64,000 nucleotides of DNA from Lysinibacillus_B sp050613145 (GTDB taxonomy: Bacteria > Bacillota > Bacilli > Bacillales_A > Planococcaceae), in contig NZ_CP192507.1 in the NCBI RefSeq assembly GCF_050613145.1, forward strand, positions 2,170,001 to 2,234,000, in the 5' to 3' direction. The position numbers and the translations under genes were made by a program. The first letter of the stretch is position 1. Each line of letters opens with the position of its first letter. The notes under the pieces are model-generated. The model saw nothing but the letters and a program-made list of their open reading frames with translations. It was not told the DNA's origin and searched no databases. Below are positions 33,258-42,050 of this stretch, in pieces.

Positions 33258-33390
33258 TATGTATTATCCTTTCTTTTGCAAATGTTTGTAGCAAAGAAAG
33301 TATATGTAGATAGTAGCTCATTCAGAAGTTAATAAACTTTTTCAAATGATTGCGTTAAATTTCAGCTCTTCACCAAAACGTATACTTGAC

Positions 33391-33662
33391 CGCACATTCC
33401 GTTACGGGCGGACGCTTTCCGCGGGCGAGGTCAAGCCTCCTCGTCACTCATACTTCGGTGCTCCTGTCGCTACGCTTTCGTCGCAAATAAATTTCCTGCG
33501 GGGTCTCGGGCCAACAGGATGTTGGTCACAAAGGCGTTGTCACAGGACGTGACGGTTTTAGCCTTTGTTCTTCTATCGCTTTTCCCGCTGGAAGCTTTGC
33601 TCTGTAGCAAAAGGCGCATGCCGTCAGCTACACTCGCCGCCCTTCACTCCATGTGCTTTTAG
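33391..33662. repeat. Dispersed GC-rich repeat, copy 2, with nested hairpins
   Basis: This block shares CGCTTTCC, CGGGC, AAGCCTCCTCGTC and CTGCGGGGTCT with copy 1 but is about 270 bp long. Its middle (33511-33568) contains three inverted repeats: CCAACA/TGTTGG, ACAAAGGC/GCCTTTGT and, inside the latter, GTCAC/GTGAC. No protein is supported. It fills most of the 33258-33775 gap between terC and the lipoprotein gene. Confidence 0.6.
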
Positions 33663-33775
33663 AATTCTACATTTTTTAATCAAGAACATATTTTGGAATC
33701 GAACCTAAATTTTATTGCTGCTTTTCCTTAAAATAGAAGCGTGTTAAAGTTTTGACCTTTAATGATTCGCCCTAC

Positions 33776-34330
33776 TTATAATTTAGATTCAATTAAATGA
33801 TAATAATCCATTTTCCAAATGCCATCTTCTCTTAACATGGCAAAGGTTATTCCATATGTGGATGAACCAAGTGAGATCTTCATTTCAACAATTTTCATTT
33901 CTTCGTTACTTGTATCCTCTATAACTGAAATCGAATCATAGTAACGATACATTAAATAATCGATTTCAAATTGCGAAGACACTGTTTCGATGTACTGTTC
34001 AACAAACTTTGTACTATCATTAATCTTCCCACCGTTATAAGTGATTTTGTAAATTTTTTCGAATTCTTGGTTCATTACTAAATTCATATGGATTAAGACC
34101 ATTTCTTCTGGTGTGAAGTTTGTAAGATTTGCTATAGAGCCACTTTCTAAAAACTGATTATAAGCCTCTAGCTTTTCTTCTGTTAGTTCTTCGAGGTAAG
34201 TGAATTGTTCTTTTGCTGATGCTTCATTAGTATTATAATCTTTTATCGTTTCAGCAGGATCTTCTTCCTCAACACATCCACATAAAAATATCATAAAAGC
34301 AAACATGGCAATCACTTTAATCACTCTCAT
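33776..34330 (-). CDS. Lipoprotein of unknown function (184 aa)
   Basis: A lipoprotein signal peptide (MRVIKVIAMFAFMIFLCGC) ends in a lipobox, with Cys19 the likely anchor. The mature part is acidic and helical at first (about 30-65), then of mixed structure ending in DGIWKMDYYHLIES, which resembles small NTF2-like or DUF lipoproteins. No function is assigned. It stands alone. Confidence 0.7.
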   Translation of the reverse strand: MRVIKVIAMFAFMIFLCGCVEEEDPAETIKDYNTNEASAKEQFTYLEELTEEKLEAYNQFLESGSIANLTNFTPEEMVLIHMNLVMNQEFEKIYKITYNGGKINDSTKFVEQYIETVSSQFEIDYLMYRYYDSISVIEDTSNEEMKIVEMKISLGSSTYGITFAMLREDGIWKMDYYHLIESKL

Positions 34331-34398
34331 AAAATCACCCCTTTAAATCCCATCCTTTTTAAATGCTATCCATATATCCTGTTGTTAGATTGGATGAA

Positions 34399-34617
34399 CT
34401 ATTCTGTTCCCTGCTTACCGTAACCTTCGCCGAATTGGATCGAATGCAATTGCCCATTACTAGCCCAATTATCTCGGTCATATTCATCAAATATGATCGT
34501 TATCCACTCTTTTTTGACATTTAAAATTTTTTCTGCCTCTGCCGTAATTGCATTTACAAATTGCTGTTTTTGTTCGACCGATCTTCCTTTTGCTAGCTTT
34601 ATAGTAATGACTGGCAT
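34399..34617 (-). CDS. 4-oxalocrotonate tautomerase family protein
   Basis: A 72-residue tautomerase with the catalytic Pro directly after the initiator Met (MPVITIKLAKGRS). The helix VEQKQQFVNAITAEAEKIL and the strand WITIIFDEYDRDNW follow, as in 4-OT/YwhB proteins. They work as hexamers or larger assemblies on enol substrates. The real substrate is unknown. The ribosome site is AAGGGAGGACG. Confidence 0.88.
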   Translation of the reverse strand: MPVITIKLAKGRSVEQKQQFVNAITAEAEKILNVKKEWITIIFDEYDRDNWASNGQLHSIQFGEGYGKQGTE

Positions 34618-34768
34618 GATACGTCCTCCCTTAATGAGTGCCTCTAATTAAATAACTAAATATTACAACTATTCATTATACAAGAAAACAATGTATATGG
34701 AATAAAAATCTACCTAATAACATCTTGCTTCCTACTCATTGACAGTCCGAATGCACAAAGAAATATAT

Positions 34769-35338
34769 CTATAATAACTTTTCTTCAAAATGCTTTTTTA
34801 CATGTGGCCATTCTTCTTTCATAATGCTGTACATTACTGTATGGCGAATGGTGCCTTCTTTTCGAATCATATGATTACGGAGGACCCCTTCTTTTGTTGC
34901 ACCTATTCGTTCAATCGCTCGTTGTGAACGGATATTTTCATGACCCGTTTTAATTTGCACACGGTTCAACTGAAGCTCCTCAAAGCAGTATTGTAGCAAT
35001 ACGTATTTACAATTTGTATTAACTGCTGTTCGCCAATATGCAGGTGTAATCCATGTAGAGCCGATTTCAAGACGTTTATGCTCACGTGAAATATCTAGAA
35101 ACCATGTACAGCCAACAATGTTTCCTGACGATTTTTCAACAATTACAAAAGCAAAATCTGTTCCAGCCTCACACTTCTCGATTGCCCCTTGTATATACGC
35201 TACCACTCGTTCTCGCTCCGTTAAATCGACCGACAGATGCTCCCAAATTCGCTTGTCCTGTGCCGCTTTAAAAATACCATCCTCATGTTCCCTACCTATT
35301 GGAATTAAAGCAATGAACTCGTTTTCTAATTTCTTCAT
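34769..35338 (-). CDS. GNAT acetyltransferase, RimJ/RimL-like
   Basis: This 189-residue single GNAT domain contains VIVEKSSGNIVGCTWFLDIS, EIGSTWITPAYWRTAVNTNC and NVRSQRAIERIGATKEGVLR-like features (ENIRSQRAIERIGATKEGV) typical of the RimJ/RimL group. These acetylate protein N-termini, amino acids or small molecules. The substrate is unknown. It is divergent from a MocR regulator 90 bases away and is a candidate target of it. Confidence 0.88.
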   Translation of the reverse strand: MKKLENEFIALIPIGREHEDGIFKAAQDKRIWEHLSVDLTERERVVAYIQGAIEKCEAGTDFAFVIVEKSSGNIVGCTWFLDISREHKRLEIGSTWITPAYWRTAVNTNCKYVLLQYCFEELQLNRVQIKTGHENIRSQRAIERIGATKEGVLRNHMIRKEGTIRHTVMYSIMKEEWPHVKKHFEEKLL

Positions 35339-35382
35339 GTTATCCCTCCTTGCTCTTATTTAACTGTATTTTTGATATGATA

Positions 35383-35415
35383 GGTATAACCAAAAATGAA
35401 TGAAAATACTATACC
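35383..35415. promoter_or_regulatory. Inverted repeat between the GNAT and MocR genes
   Basis: GGTATA (35383-35388) and TATACC (35410-35415) face each other across 21 bases in the 89-base divergent region, with related TATAACC and TATACC half-sites. It is a candidate regulator site only. Confidence 0.35.
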
Positions 35416-35427
35416 AGGAGGGATGAG

Positions 35428-36798
35428 ATGGAGCTTCAAATTTTGCTAACAAACGACAGGTCTAAATATATTCAAATATATGAACAGATTAACCGAGCCA
35501 TTTTACATAACAGGCTTTCGGCACATACGAAGCTACCGGCAAAACGTCAATTAGCGGAACAATTGAACGTTAGCGTAATGACTGTTCAAATCGCCTATGA
35601 ACAGCTATTAAGTGAAGGCTTTATTTATGCTATCGAACGTGTAGGCTATTTTGTTTCTAAAATCGAAAGTGAAGGGCATTACATAGGCAAAACTATAATC
35701 ATCCCGGAAAAAGTCACTGTAGATGATGAAATCATTAATTTTAAAAGTGGACAAGTAGACAATGATACGTTTCCTTATAAACATTGGCATCGGCTATATG
35801 GAAAGGAGCTTCAAATATTTAATGGGATGAATGCACCATGGCAAGGAGAAGCTGGATTAAGAATTCAAATTGCTACTTATTTGGCACAAGCTAGAGGTCT
35901 TCACTGCCAGCCAGAACAAGTATATATTTTTAGTGGGTTTCAGCAGCAGTTAATGAATATCTGTTTATTTTTCAATCGCCAAGCAGTAGGAATGGAAGAA
36001 CCAGGTTTTCTTCGGGCAAAAGCTATATTCAATCAACTAACAATGACATCGTATGCCATTCCTATTGATGAAGAAGGTTGTACCGTGCCAACTGAGAATA
36101 TTAAAGTCCTTTACACAACGCCTGCTCATCAATATCCAACCGGTATCATTATGTCGGTTTCAAGAAGAGTACAGTTATTAAACTGGGCCGTATCTAATAA
36201 CAGCTATATTTTAGAAGATGACTATGAAGCTGAATTTCGTTATAAAGGTTCCCCCATCCCTACGTTATCCCATTTAGATAACGATGAACATGTCATTTAT
36301 TTAGGGACATTTTCAAAAACATTATTACCGGCTCTTCGGGTGAGCTATATAGTAATCCCTAAATCTTTATTGAATGACTTTGAAGAGTTTAACAAGCACC
36401 AAAAATCGACTGTATCCAAAATCGATCAACACGTTATTGCTAAGTTTATGGAGGAAGGATTGTACAGCAAGCATATTGCGAAAATGCGGACCTTATATCG
36501 AAATAAGAGAAAATATTTAATAGAATGTCTAAAAGAATCTTTCGGAGAAGATATCACAATCCACGGAGATGCAGCTGGTCTCCATATCATCGTACAACTG
36601 CCAAAGAGATTAGATGAAACAAAAGCTATTACATTAGCAAAACAGACAGGTGTCTCAATTGACCCCGTATCCGTCATGTATGGGAAAAACAAGCCGAATC
36701 ATCACGTAATGATTGGCTATGGTGCTTCATCTATTGATGAAATTAAACACGGTGTGCAATTGCTAAATATTGCATGGAAAAGAGAACACAACTACTAA
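35428..36798 (+). CDS. MocR/PdxR-type regulator (second copy type)
   Basis: The 456-residue protein has a GntR winged helix (about 12-75, KLPAKRQLAEQLNVSVMTVQ) followed by an aminotransferase-like domain. The PLP lysine is Lys297 (LGTFSKTLLPALR) and the EDDYEAEFRY segment is conserved. It probably senses PLP or an amino compound and controls the divergent GNAT gene. It differs strongly from the MocR protein at 3584, so it is not a recent duplicate. The ribosome site is CAGGAGGGATG. Confidence 0.9.
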   Translation: MELQILLTNDRSKYIQIYEQINRAILHNRLSAHTKLPAKRQLAEQLNVSVMTVQIAYEQLLSEGFIYAIERVGYFVSKIESEGHYIGKTIIIPEKVTVDDEIINFKSGQVDNDTFPYKHWHRLYGKELQIFNGMNAPWQGEAGLRIQIATYLAQARGLHCQPEQVYIFSGFQQQLMNICLFFNRQAVGMEEPGFLRAKAIFNQLTMTSYAIPIDEEGCTVPTENIKVLYTTPAHQYPTGIIMSVSRRVQLLNWAVSNNSYILEDDYEAEFRYKGSPIPTLSHLDNDEHVIYLGTFSKTLLPALRVSYIVIPKSLLNDFEEFNKHQKSTVSKIDQHVIAKFMEEGLYSKHIAKMRTLYRNKRKYLIECLKESFGEDITIHGDAAGLHIIVQLPKRLDETKAITLAKQTGVSIDPVSVMYGKNKPNHHVMIGYGASSIDEIKHGVQLLNIAWKREHNY

Positions 36799-36853
36799 TC
36801 GAAATGCAGTCATTAATCCTATTTCCTTAGCTCTATAAATGATTTAACATAGG

Positions 36854-36868
36854 GTTGATTTCCGTTCC
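36854..36868. repeat. Short remnant of the dispersed repeat
   Basis: GTTGATTTCCGTTCC matches the end of copies 1 and 3. The following sequence diverges at once. The rest of 36799-37034 holds nothing that I can support. Confidence 0.35.
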
Positions 36869-37034
36869 AAATTTATTTGCAACGAAAGCAGAGTGAGAGG
36901 AGCAGTTGGTCATTTTCCTCCAGGTGTCCAACCTCCACTCCAATCAACAAGCTCTTTATTTAATAACTTCACGCTCTACTTCTAGCAATCAAATAAATTA
37001 TTTATTTTTACACAGAATTTCCCATACAAACAAG

Positions 37035-37063
37035 ATGACAAATAAGAATGTACGTTCTATAAT
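37035..37063 (+). promoter_or_regulatory. Sigma-A-type promoter of the SAP-domain gene
   Basis: ATGACA and TATAAT are spaced by 17 bases, 30 bases before the 37093 start. Confidence 0.65.
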
Positions 37064-37092
37064 GGTAATTAATTCAAATGGAGGTGTAAGAT

Positions 37093-37668
37093 ATGAGACC
37101 ACCACTAACTAAAGATTTAAATGTAGAAGATTTTCGCAATTATTATTGGTTGAAAGAAGAGCTACAATCATTTGGCAGAGACAATGGCATGATTACTTCT
37201 GGCTCTAAACTTGAGCTAACTGATCGAATTGCTGTATTTCTTCAAACAGGCGAAATACAACAGCCACTCAAAAAAAGAAAAACACTCTCAATCGAAAACA
37301 TAGCTATCAATTTGAGTTTGGATACGGTGATTACTGAAAATCATCGTTGTAGCCAAGCAGTAAGAGCCTTTTTCAAAGCTGAAATTCCTAATTTTCATTT
37401 TTCTACCTATATTCAAAATTATTTTAAAGAAAATGTCGGAAAAACATATCGTGATGTTGTCAGCGCTTGGTATGAAGAATTAGAACGCCAAAAGGACCCA
37501 GCGTACAAGAAAGTAATCGCCCCACAATTTGAATATAATCAGTTCATCCAAGATTATTTTGCAGACCCCAAAAATAATGAAAAAACGCGAGACGATGCTA
37601 TTACAGCTTGGAAGGAAATTAAACAGCTTCCTGGGAGCAATAAATACATAGCTAAACAGGAAGAATGA
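37093..37668 (+). CDS. SAP-domain protein with DUF6434-like repeats
   Basis: The 191-residue protein begins with a SAP-like helix pair (FRNYYWLKEELQSFGRDNG, then KLELTDRIAVFL), a nucleic-acid-binding fold. A basic linker (KKRKT) and two similar modules follow: FSTYIQNYFKENVGKTYRDVVSAW and YNQFIQDYFADPKNNEKTRDDAITAW. That is an internal duplication of about 60 residues. It probably binds DNA or RNA, but the role is unknown. It has its own promoter and a strong ribosome site (GGAGGTG). Confidence 0.75.
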   Translation: MRPPLTKDLNVEDFRNYYWLKEELQSFGRDNGMITSGSKLELTDRIAVFLQTGEIQQPLKKRKTLSIENIAINLSLDTVITENHRCSQAVRAFFKAEIPNFHFSTYIQNYFKENVGKTYRDVVSAWYEELERQKDPAYKKVIAPQFEYNQFIQDYFADPKNNEKTRDDAITAWKEIKQLPGSNKYIAKQEE

Positions 37669-37782
37669 AGGATATAATACTCCCCTTTTGCCCCGAGGAC
37701 ATGCCGAATGGTGATGACTGACAATCTTCAAAGAGCAAATGCATAGTATGAGTAGTATGAAGAATACGGAAGGTGGCATGCC

Positions 37783-38415
37783 ATGCATTGTACAAATTTT
37801 CATCGACGTGTGCTTACAGTAACAGGAAATGGCAAGGTAACGGCAAAAGCAAGCTATATTCAGATTGAAATAGCGGTGAGTACACGCGGTCAAGATATAC
37901 GAAAAGCACAGCAAGACAATGCCAACAGTATGAATCGTGTTATCCAATCGATTTTAGCATTAAATGTGCCAAGAGAAGCTATTCAAACAGCGGCCTATAC
38001 AATCTCTCCAACGTATGATTATATTGAAGGAAAGCAAGTATTCAGGGACTATGTGGTGACAAATGCCATTACCGTGAAAGTAACAGACATTAGCCAGGCC
38101 GGGAAGGTTATGGATGTGGCTGTACAAAACGGCGCAAATCGGATTTCCTCCTTACAATTTCAAATCGAAAATGCAGACGTCTATTATCAACAAGCACTCA
38201 GTTTAGCGCTACAAAATGCGCAGATGAAGGCCAAAACGATTGCAGAGACAATGCACTTACCATTGTATCCTCAACCAATCGAAATTGTGGAAGAACGTAC
38301 AGAAGCTCCTGCTCTCTATCGCGAGGTAGCAATGGTAAATGAGGCAATGTCAACCCCTATCGAACAAGGAGAAATGACGATTAGTGCAACTGTCCGTGTG
38401 AAATTTCATTATTAA
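37783..38415 (+). CDS. SIMPL-domain (DUF541) protein
   Basis: The 210-residue protein is covered by a SIMPL/DUF541 domain: VTGNGKVTAKASYIQIEIAV, the AQQDNANSMNRVIQSIL helix, then the pattern YTISPTYDY. Family members (BP26, YggE) oligomerise and are linked to oxidative stress or unknown functions. There is no signal peptide, unlike YggE. The ribosome site GGAAGGTGG precedes the second of two close ATGs, which is the in-frame one. Confidence 0.88.
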   Translation: MHCTNFHRRVLTVTGNGKVTAKASYIQIEIAVSTRGQDIRKAQQDNANSMNRVIQSILALNVPREAIQTAAYTISPTYDYIEGKQVFRDYVVTNAITVKVTDISQAGKVMDVAVQNGANRISSLQFQIENADVYYQQALSLALQNAQMKAKTIAETMHLPLYPQPIEIVEERTEAPALYREVAMVNEAMSTPIEQGEMTISATVRVKFHY

Positions 38416-38428
38416 CCTTCTATAAGCA

Positions 38429-38463
38429 TTCAGGATGAGCCCCTGTTATGGGCTCATCCTGAA
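38429..38463. terminator. Hairpin between convergent SIMPL and bd-like genes
   Basis: Fourteen-bp perfect arms (TTCAGGATGAGCCC and GGGCTCATCCTGAA) have a 7-base loop. There is no long T-run on either strand, so it probably terminates by strength of the stem. Confidence 0.7.
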
Positions 38464-38469
38464 CGATTA

Positions 38470-39510
38470 CTATCTTTTTGAATCTGTTTCATCCATTGTG
38501 ACACGTGGATGCTCTTCCATATAAGGCTGTAAATAATTTTCACGCAGTTCGTGACGCATATACCCCATGACCCCAAGAATGAGGACGAATGTTGCGACAG
38601 ATAGGAAAAATGCTTTTCCGCTATTTCGCTCGCCCGCTACATGTAGAAGTCCACAAAGTACAATCGTTAAAATAATAGAAGCAACTAACAGGGAGGTTAA
38701 TAATACATCTTCCCCTAAATAAAGCATCCGAATATTTGTCTCAAATGAGAATAATAAAATAAATCCTGTAGCGATTTGGCATAATGTGACCCATAAAGCC
38801 ATTTTCACACCAAACTTCTTTAATCCTTGTTCGTGCTCTAAAATCGCTTTCTGTTTTCGCCCTTTCCATGTGTAATAAACAAATAAATAAAATCCACCAG
38901 CAGCTAAGCTAGCTAAAATAAAATGGAAATAGCGCTGCCAAATTTGTGGATAATAAATTAAACTGTGAAAGAACCCTTGTGCATCTCCCCATTTTTCAGG
39001 ATATAGCATCGATACAACATTTACGATAAAGATGAGCGGTACAAACAATAAAATCGCTGCACCAAGTCCCCCCACCATCATATGTAGCGCTTTTTTTTGT
39101 TGCCAACGCTCCCATGTAAACTTATATAAATACAGTAAAAGAAATGCAATAATTAATAGGAGTATTACACTTAACCATGCTTTACCAATTAATATCGTGG
39201 AATTGTAAAAATACTGTGTATAAATAACGCTGACGATTAACAGCGGTCCAACACCTAATACAACAGCAATACTTTTATGAATCGATGCATGCCATGAACA
39301 AACTTTTGCCATTGCATCTAGCTTGCTATTTTTTTTGATGATGCCTATTCCCTCAAGTAACACCGCACTTGAAGCTAGTGCAATCGTAAAATTCACAAAT
39401 AGAATATGCAAAATAAATGTAATGACGATAAGTACTTCCAGCAACCCAATATTTGCAGGAATCGGCAAATTAATATCGTTGGATATGAAACCAAGTACAA
39501 TATTATTCAT
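38470..39510 (-). CDS. bd-oxidase-like membrane subunit (second, CydA-prime-like)
   Basis: The 346-residue protein has eight or nine membrane helices. Its first part (WHASIHKSIAVVLGVGPLLI, then LLLYLYKFTWERW) parallels the neighbouring CydA-like protein, so the pair looks like two related subunits rather than CydA plus CydB. His residues in SWHASIHK and RYFHFILA are candidate heme ligands. I chose the ATG giving MNNIVLGF, after GGGGTGG; it overlaps the stop of the upstream gene by 8 bases, so translation is coupled. The reaction catalysed is unknown. Confidence 0.75.
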   Translation of the reverse strand: MNNIVLGFISNDINLPIPANIGLLEVLIVITFILHILFVNFTIALASSAVLLEGIGIIKKNSKLDAMAKVCSWHASIHKSIAVVLGVGPLLIVSVIYTQYFYNSTILIGKAWLSVILLLIIAFLLLYLYKFTWERWQQKKALHMMVGGLGAAILLFVPLIFIVNVVSMLYPEKWGDAQGFFHSLIYYPQIWQRYFHFILASLAAGGFYLFVYYTWKGRKQKAILEHEQGLKKFGVKMALWVTLCQIATGFILLFSFETNIRMLYLGEDVLLTSLLVASIILTIVLCGLLHVAGERNSGKAFFLSVATFVLILGVMGYMRHELRENYLQPYMEEHPRVTMDETDSKR

Positions 39511-40837
39511 TCGCAGCCACCCCATTTTCCTGTTCGGTAATTTTTGCTAAATAGGCGGCAAGTGCCTCCAGTTCTTCTTCTGTCCCCATAAACGGTGGCA
39601 TCGCTTTACGGACATTGTGCATCGTCGGTATAAATGTTTTAATCGACTCTTCAGACCAGCCTTCCACACGATTGGCCATCGCACGACTGGAACGCCAACC
39701 ATTTTCTGTATGACAAATTAAACATTGACCAATGAAAATATCGCGTCCGGCTTCTGCTTTTGTTGTATATTGGTCAACCGTATCATATGTAGCCCAAGCA
39801 GCATTCATTAAATAGCCTTCTTCATTGATTTCATCTTGTTTCTCTGCTAGTAAACCATTGGCATACATGTAGTCATAAATAATATATGGTTTACGTATAG
39901 ACTCACGAACCATTTCAAATTCCCCTATAAAGCTTAAAGAAGTAGCAAATACAGCAAGTGATAAAACCCATGGCAATGTTTTCGGTTTTACTGTAATCCA
40001 GAATAAAAAGACGATGAGTAGTAATAACCCTACCCCATTTATAATCTGAAACATCGTGTCACTCATGCCCGTAGACCAAACAATCATGTCATATGTTTCT
40101 GCAGGAATACTTTTTAAATACCATAATCCTGTTATGAACGTTCCCGGTAAGCTAATCGCCCCCCAGAAAGCAAAAACATTGAGCATTTCCGATTGCAGTT
40201 CCTTATCCTTTAATCGCCATCTCACAAAGAATGACGTAATCGTAATCGCTAACATAACCGCTAAGAACATGCGGAAACCAAGTGATGGTAAGTACGTTGG
40301 GTTGATAAATGCATCCCAAAATGATTTCGTTTCAATCCAATTTCCCGGTGTTAGCTTTGCTGCAAGAACACCTGTAATAATCGCCATCGTAAGCCATGAA
40401 AAAAGGGCAAGTGCAATCCCTAAATTAATATGTTTTTTACGCTGTACAATCGTTTGACATTTATCCCATGTGTAATAATAAATAATCAGCAATACAACCT
40501 CAGTGATAAAGACAATCCATTCTACAACCCATGCCCAGAAAAATATGCGAAGTAGTGAGCCGATGGAGTCGGGCTGCAAAACAGTCGTTGAAAACCATAT
40601 TCCTACTCCCGTCATAGCCCCCATTGTCGTCGTAATAATTAAAATCCATTTCGCCATCTTTTTAGCGAGTTCATTTAATTCGTTATTTTTCTTTTTCATT
40701 GCACGGTATTCAGCCGACACCGCCAGTACGGTCATCCCGATTGCGATGCCATGACTAATCATGACATGGATAATAGCAATCGCTGCAATAACTGTTCCGT
40801 TTCCAAACCATGTAAAGTCAACGGATGGAAAATTCAT
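39503..40837 (-). CDS. CydA-like membrane oxidoreductase with fused cytochrome c domain
   Basis: Residues 1 to about 330 contain eight or nine helices with CydA-like features: IIHVMISHGIAIGMTVL, GAMTGVGIWF and Glu residues in WVVEWIVFITEVVLL. The C-terminal 90 residues are a c-type heme domain, Cys372-x-x-Cys375-His376 (CLICH) with a likely Met ligand near MPPFMG. Classical CydA has no heme c. Such variants belong to poorly characterised branches of the bd superfamily, and electrons may enter from, or leave to, a c-type partner. The ribosome site is AAAGGAGG. It forms a two-gene operon with 38470. Confidence 0.8.
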   Translation of the reverse strand: MNFPSVDFTWFGNGTVIAAIAIIHVMISHGIAIGMTVLAVSAEYRAMKKKNNELNELAKKMAKWILIITTTMGAMTGVGIWFSTTVLQPDSIGSLLRIFFWAWVVEWIVFITEVVLLIIYYYTWDKCQTIVQRKKHINLGIALALFSWLTMAIITGVLAAKLTPGNWIETKSFWDAFINPTYLPSLGFRMFLAVMLAITITSFFVRWRLKDKELQSEMLNVFAFWGAISLPGTFITGLWYLKSIPAETYDMIVWSTGMSDTMFQIINGVGLLLLIVFLFWITVKPKTLPWVLSLAVFATSLSFIGEFEMVRESIRKPYIIYDYMYANGLLAEKQDEINEEGYLMNAAWATYDTVDQYTTKAEAGRDIFIGQCLICHTENGWRSSRAMANRVEGWSEESIKTFIPTMHNVRKAMPPFMGTEEELEALAAYLAKITEQENGVAANE

Positions 40838-40885
40838 TGTTGTAGCCTCCTTTTACTTTAATGGCTACATCGTAACGGAAAGTTA

Positions 40886-40917
40886 TGTGAGAAATTTGAA
40901 GAAACATTGTGAGAAAA
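40886..40917. promoter_or_regulatory. Direct repeats upstream of the bd-like operon
   Basis: TGTGAGAAA occurs twice, 22 bases apart (40886 and 40908). The second is in the context TTGTGAGAAAAGTGAAAT, partly like a Rex redox-repressor site. The gap 40838-41281 also holds a hairpin (CTCACT/AGTGAG, 41006-41027) and no gene. Confidence 0.35.
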
Positions 40918-41281
40918 GTGAAATATAGGGAGTTCACCATTTTGTAAATTGGATTTCAAAGTTATTTTACAAAAACGTCAAATGTATCCGACTTATAAAG
41001 AAAAACTCACTGTCAATTTGTAGTGAGCTTTGAAGCAGTTAGAATTAGAATGGAACATATTATGAGCGATTTCGTTGTTAAAATAAGAGATAGCATTTTA
41101 TCATGAATGTATTAAATAACAAAAATTAGAAATTTCACAAAATCTTAATAATATAGCATTATTTCATGTATGTATTCATTTATAATTGATTAAAAGCTAG
41201 TTTTAGAGTTTTAAAGAGAATATTTTTTTGAAATGATAGAATTTCTTCACCCATATATTATTTTCTTGGAGGGCAGTACAC

Positions 41282-41953
41282 GTGATATTTTTTGATCTTG
41301 ATGATACCTTATTTGATCGTGAACGAACAGATCGGCTCGCAACAATTGATTTTTATAAAGAGTATTCAAATGAGTTGAAAATGAGTCGAACCGAATGCAT
41401 GGATTTATGGTATAGATCGTATACAAATTACTTAAAAGGAAATTTAGTGAAAGATTTATCATTTCAAGAACTTAAAAGAAAGCAAATGAGAGACTTCTTT
41501 GGTTACCACCTGACAGATCAAGATGCAGAAAATAGATTTGATGGTTTACTCAAGTACTATAGCAAGCATTGTACTACTTTTGATGACGTAGTGCCTTGTC
41601 TCGATCAATTAAAACAACGGCAATTTAAGCTTGGGATTATAAGTAATGGCCATTATATAAAAGAGATAAAAAAATTAGAATTTCTAGGAATACATCACTA
41701 TTTTGACTATATCATTACAGCAAGTGAAGTTGGAGCAGCTAAACCTAGACCAGAGATTTTTTTAGAAGCTTGTCGCCAAGCCAACGTGAATCCACAAGAA
41801 GCTTATTATATCGGTGATGAGCTAGTAGCTGATGTCATTGCAAGTAAACGATGTGGAATGAACGCGGTATGGATAAATAGAAACAAATCTATGAGCTATA
41901 ATATGTTCATGGAAATACATAATCTTAGTGAGTTGGATAATTTAATTAAATAG
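41282..41953 (+). CDS. HAD-superfamily hydrolase
   Basis: This 223-residue HAD phosphatase has motif I FFDLDDTLFD (Asp5 and Asp7), motif II in GIISNG, the Lys in AAKPRPEIF and motif IV YYIGDELVADV. It has a helical type I cap. It resembles YjjG/YfnB-type nucleotidases and epoxide-hydrolase-like HADs, but the substrate is unknown. The start is GTG after TTGGAGG. Confidence 0.9.
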   Translation: MIFFDLDDTLFDRERTDRLATIDFYKEYSNELKMSRTECMDLWYRSYTNYLKGNLVKDLSFQELKRKQMRDFFGYHLTDQDAENRFDGLLKYYSKHCTTFDDVVPCLDQLKQRQFKLGIISNGHYIKEIKKLEFLGIHHYFDYIITASEVGAAKPRPEIFLEACRQANVNPQEAYYIGDELVADVIASKRCGMNAVWINRNKSMSYNMFMEIHNLSELDNLIK

Positions 41954-42005
41954 TAAGACTACGTACTGAGTTGCCTCAAACATGCTCACGATAAAGGTAT
42001 CTAAT

Positions 42006-42047
42006 AAAAAAGATGATCTCTGCTTTGAAAACAGAAATCATCTTTTT
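42006..42047. terminator. Bidirectional terminator between HAD and S9 peptidase genes
   Basis: AAAAAGATGAT pairs with ATCATCTTTTT, with an extra CTG/CAG pairing inside and T-runs on both strands. Confidence 0.9.
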
Positions 42048-42050
42048 ATC

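Noticed and set aside
33258..33345. Possible yybP-ykoY manganese riboswitch before the TerC-family gene
   Set aside because: The leader is short and lacks the conserved aptamer bases or a terminator.
33346..33552. Open frame of 68 codons in repeat copy 2
   Set aside because: It is explained by the GC-rich repeat and has no ribosome site or family match.
36906..37112. 68-codon plus-strand frame before the SAP gene
   Set aside because: It overlaps the promoter and start of the real gene and lacks a ribosome site.
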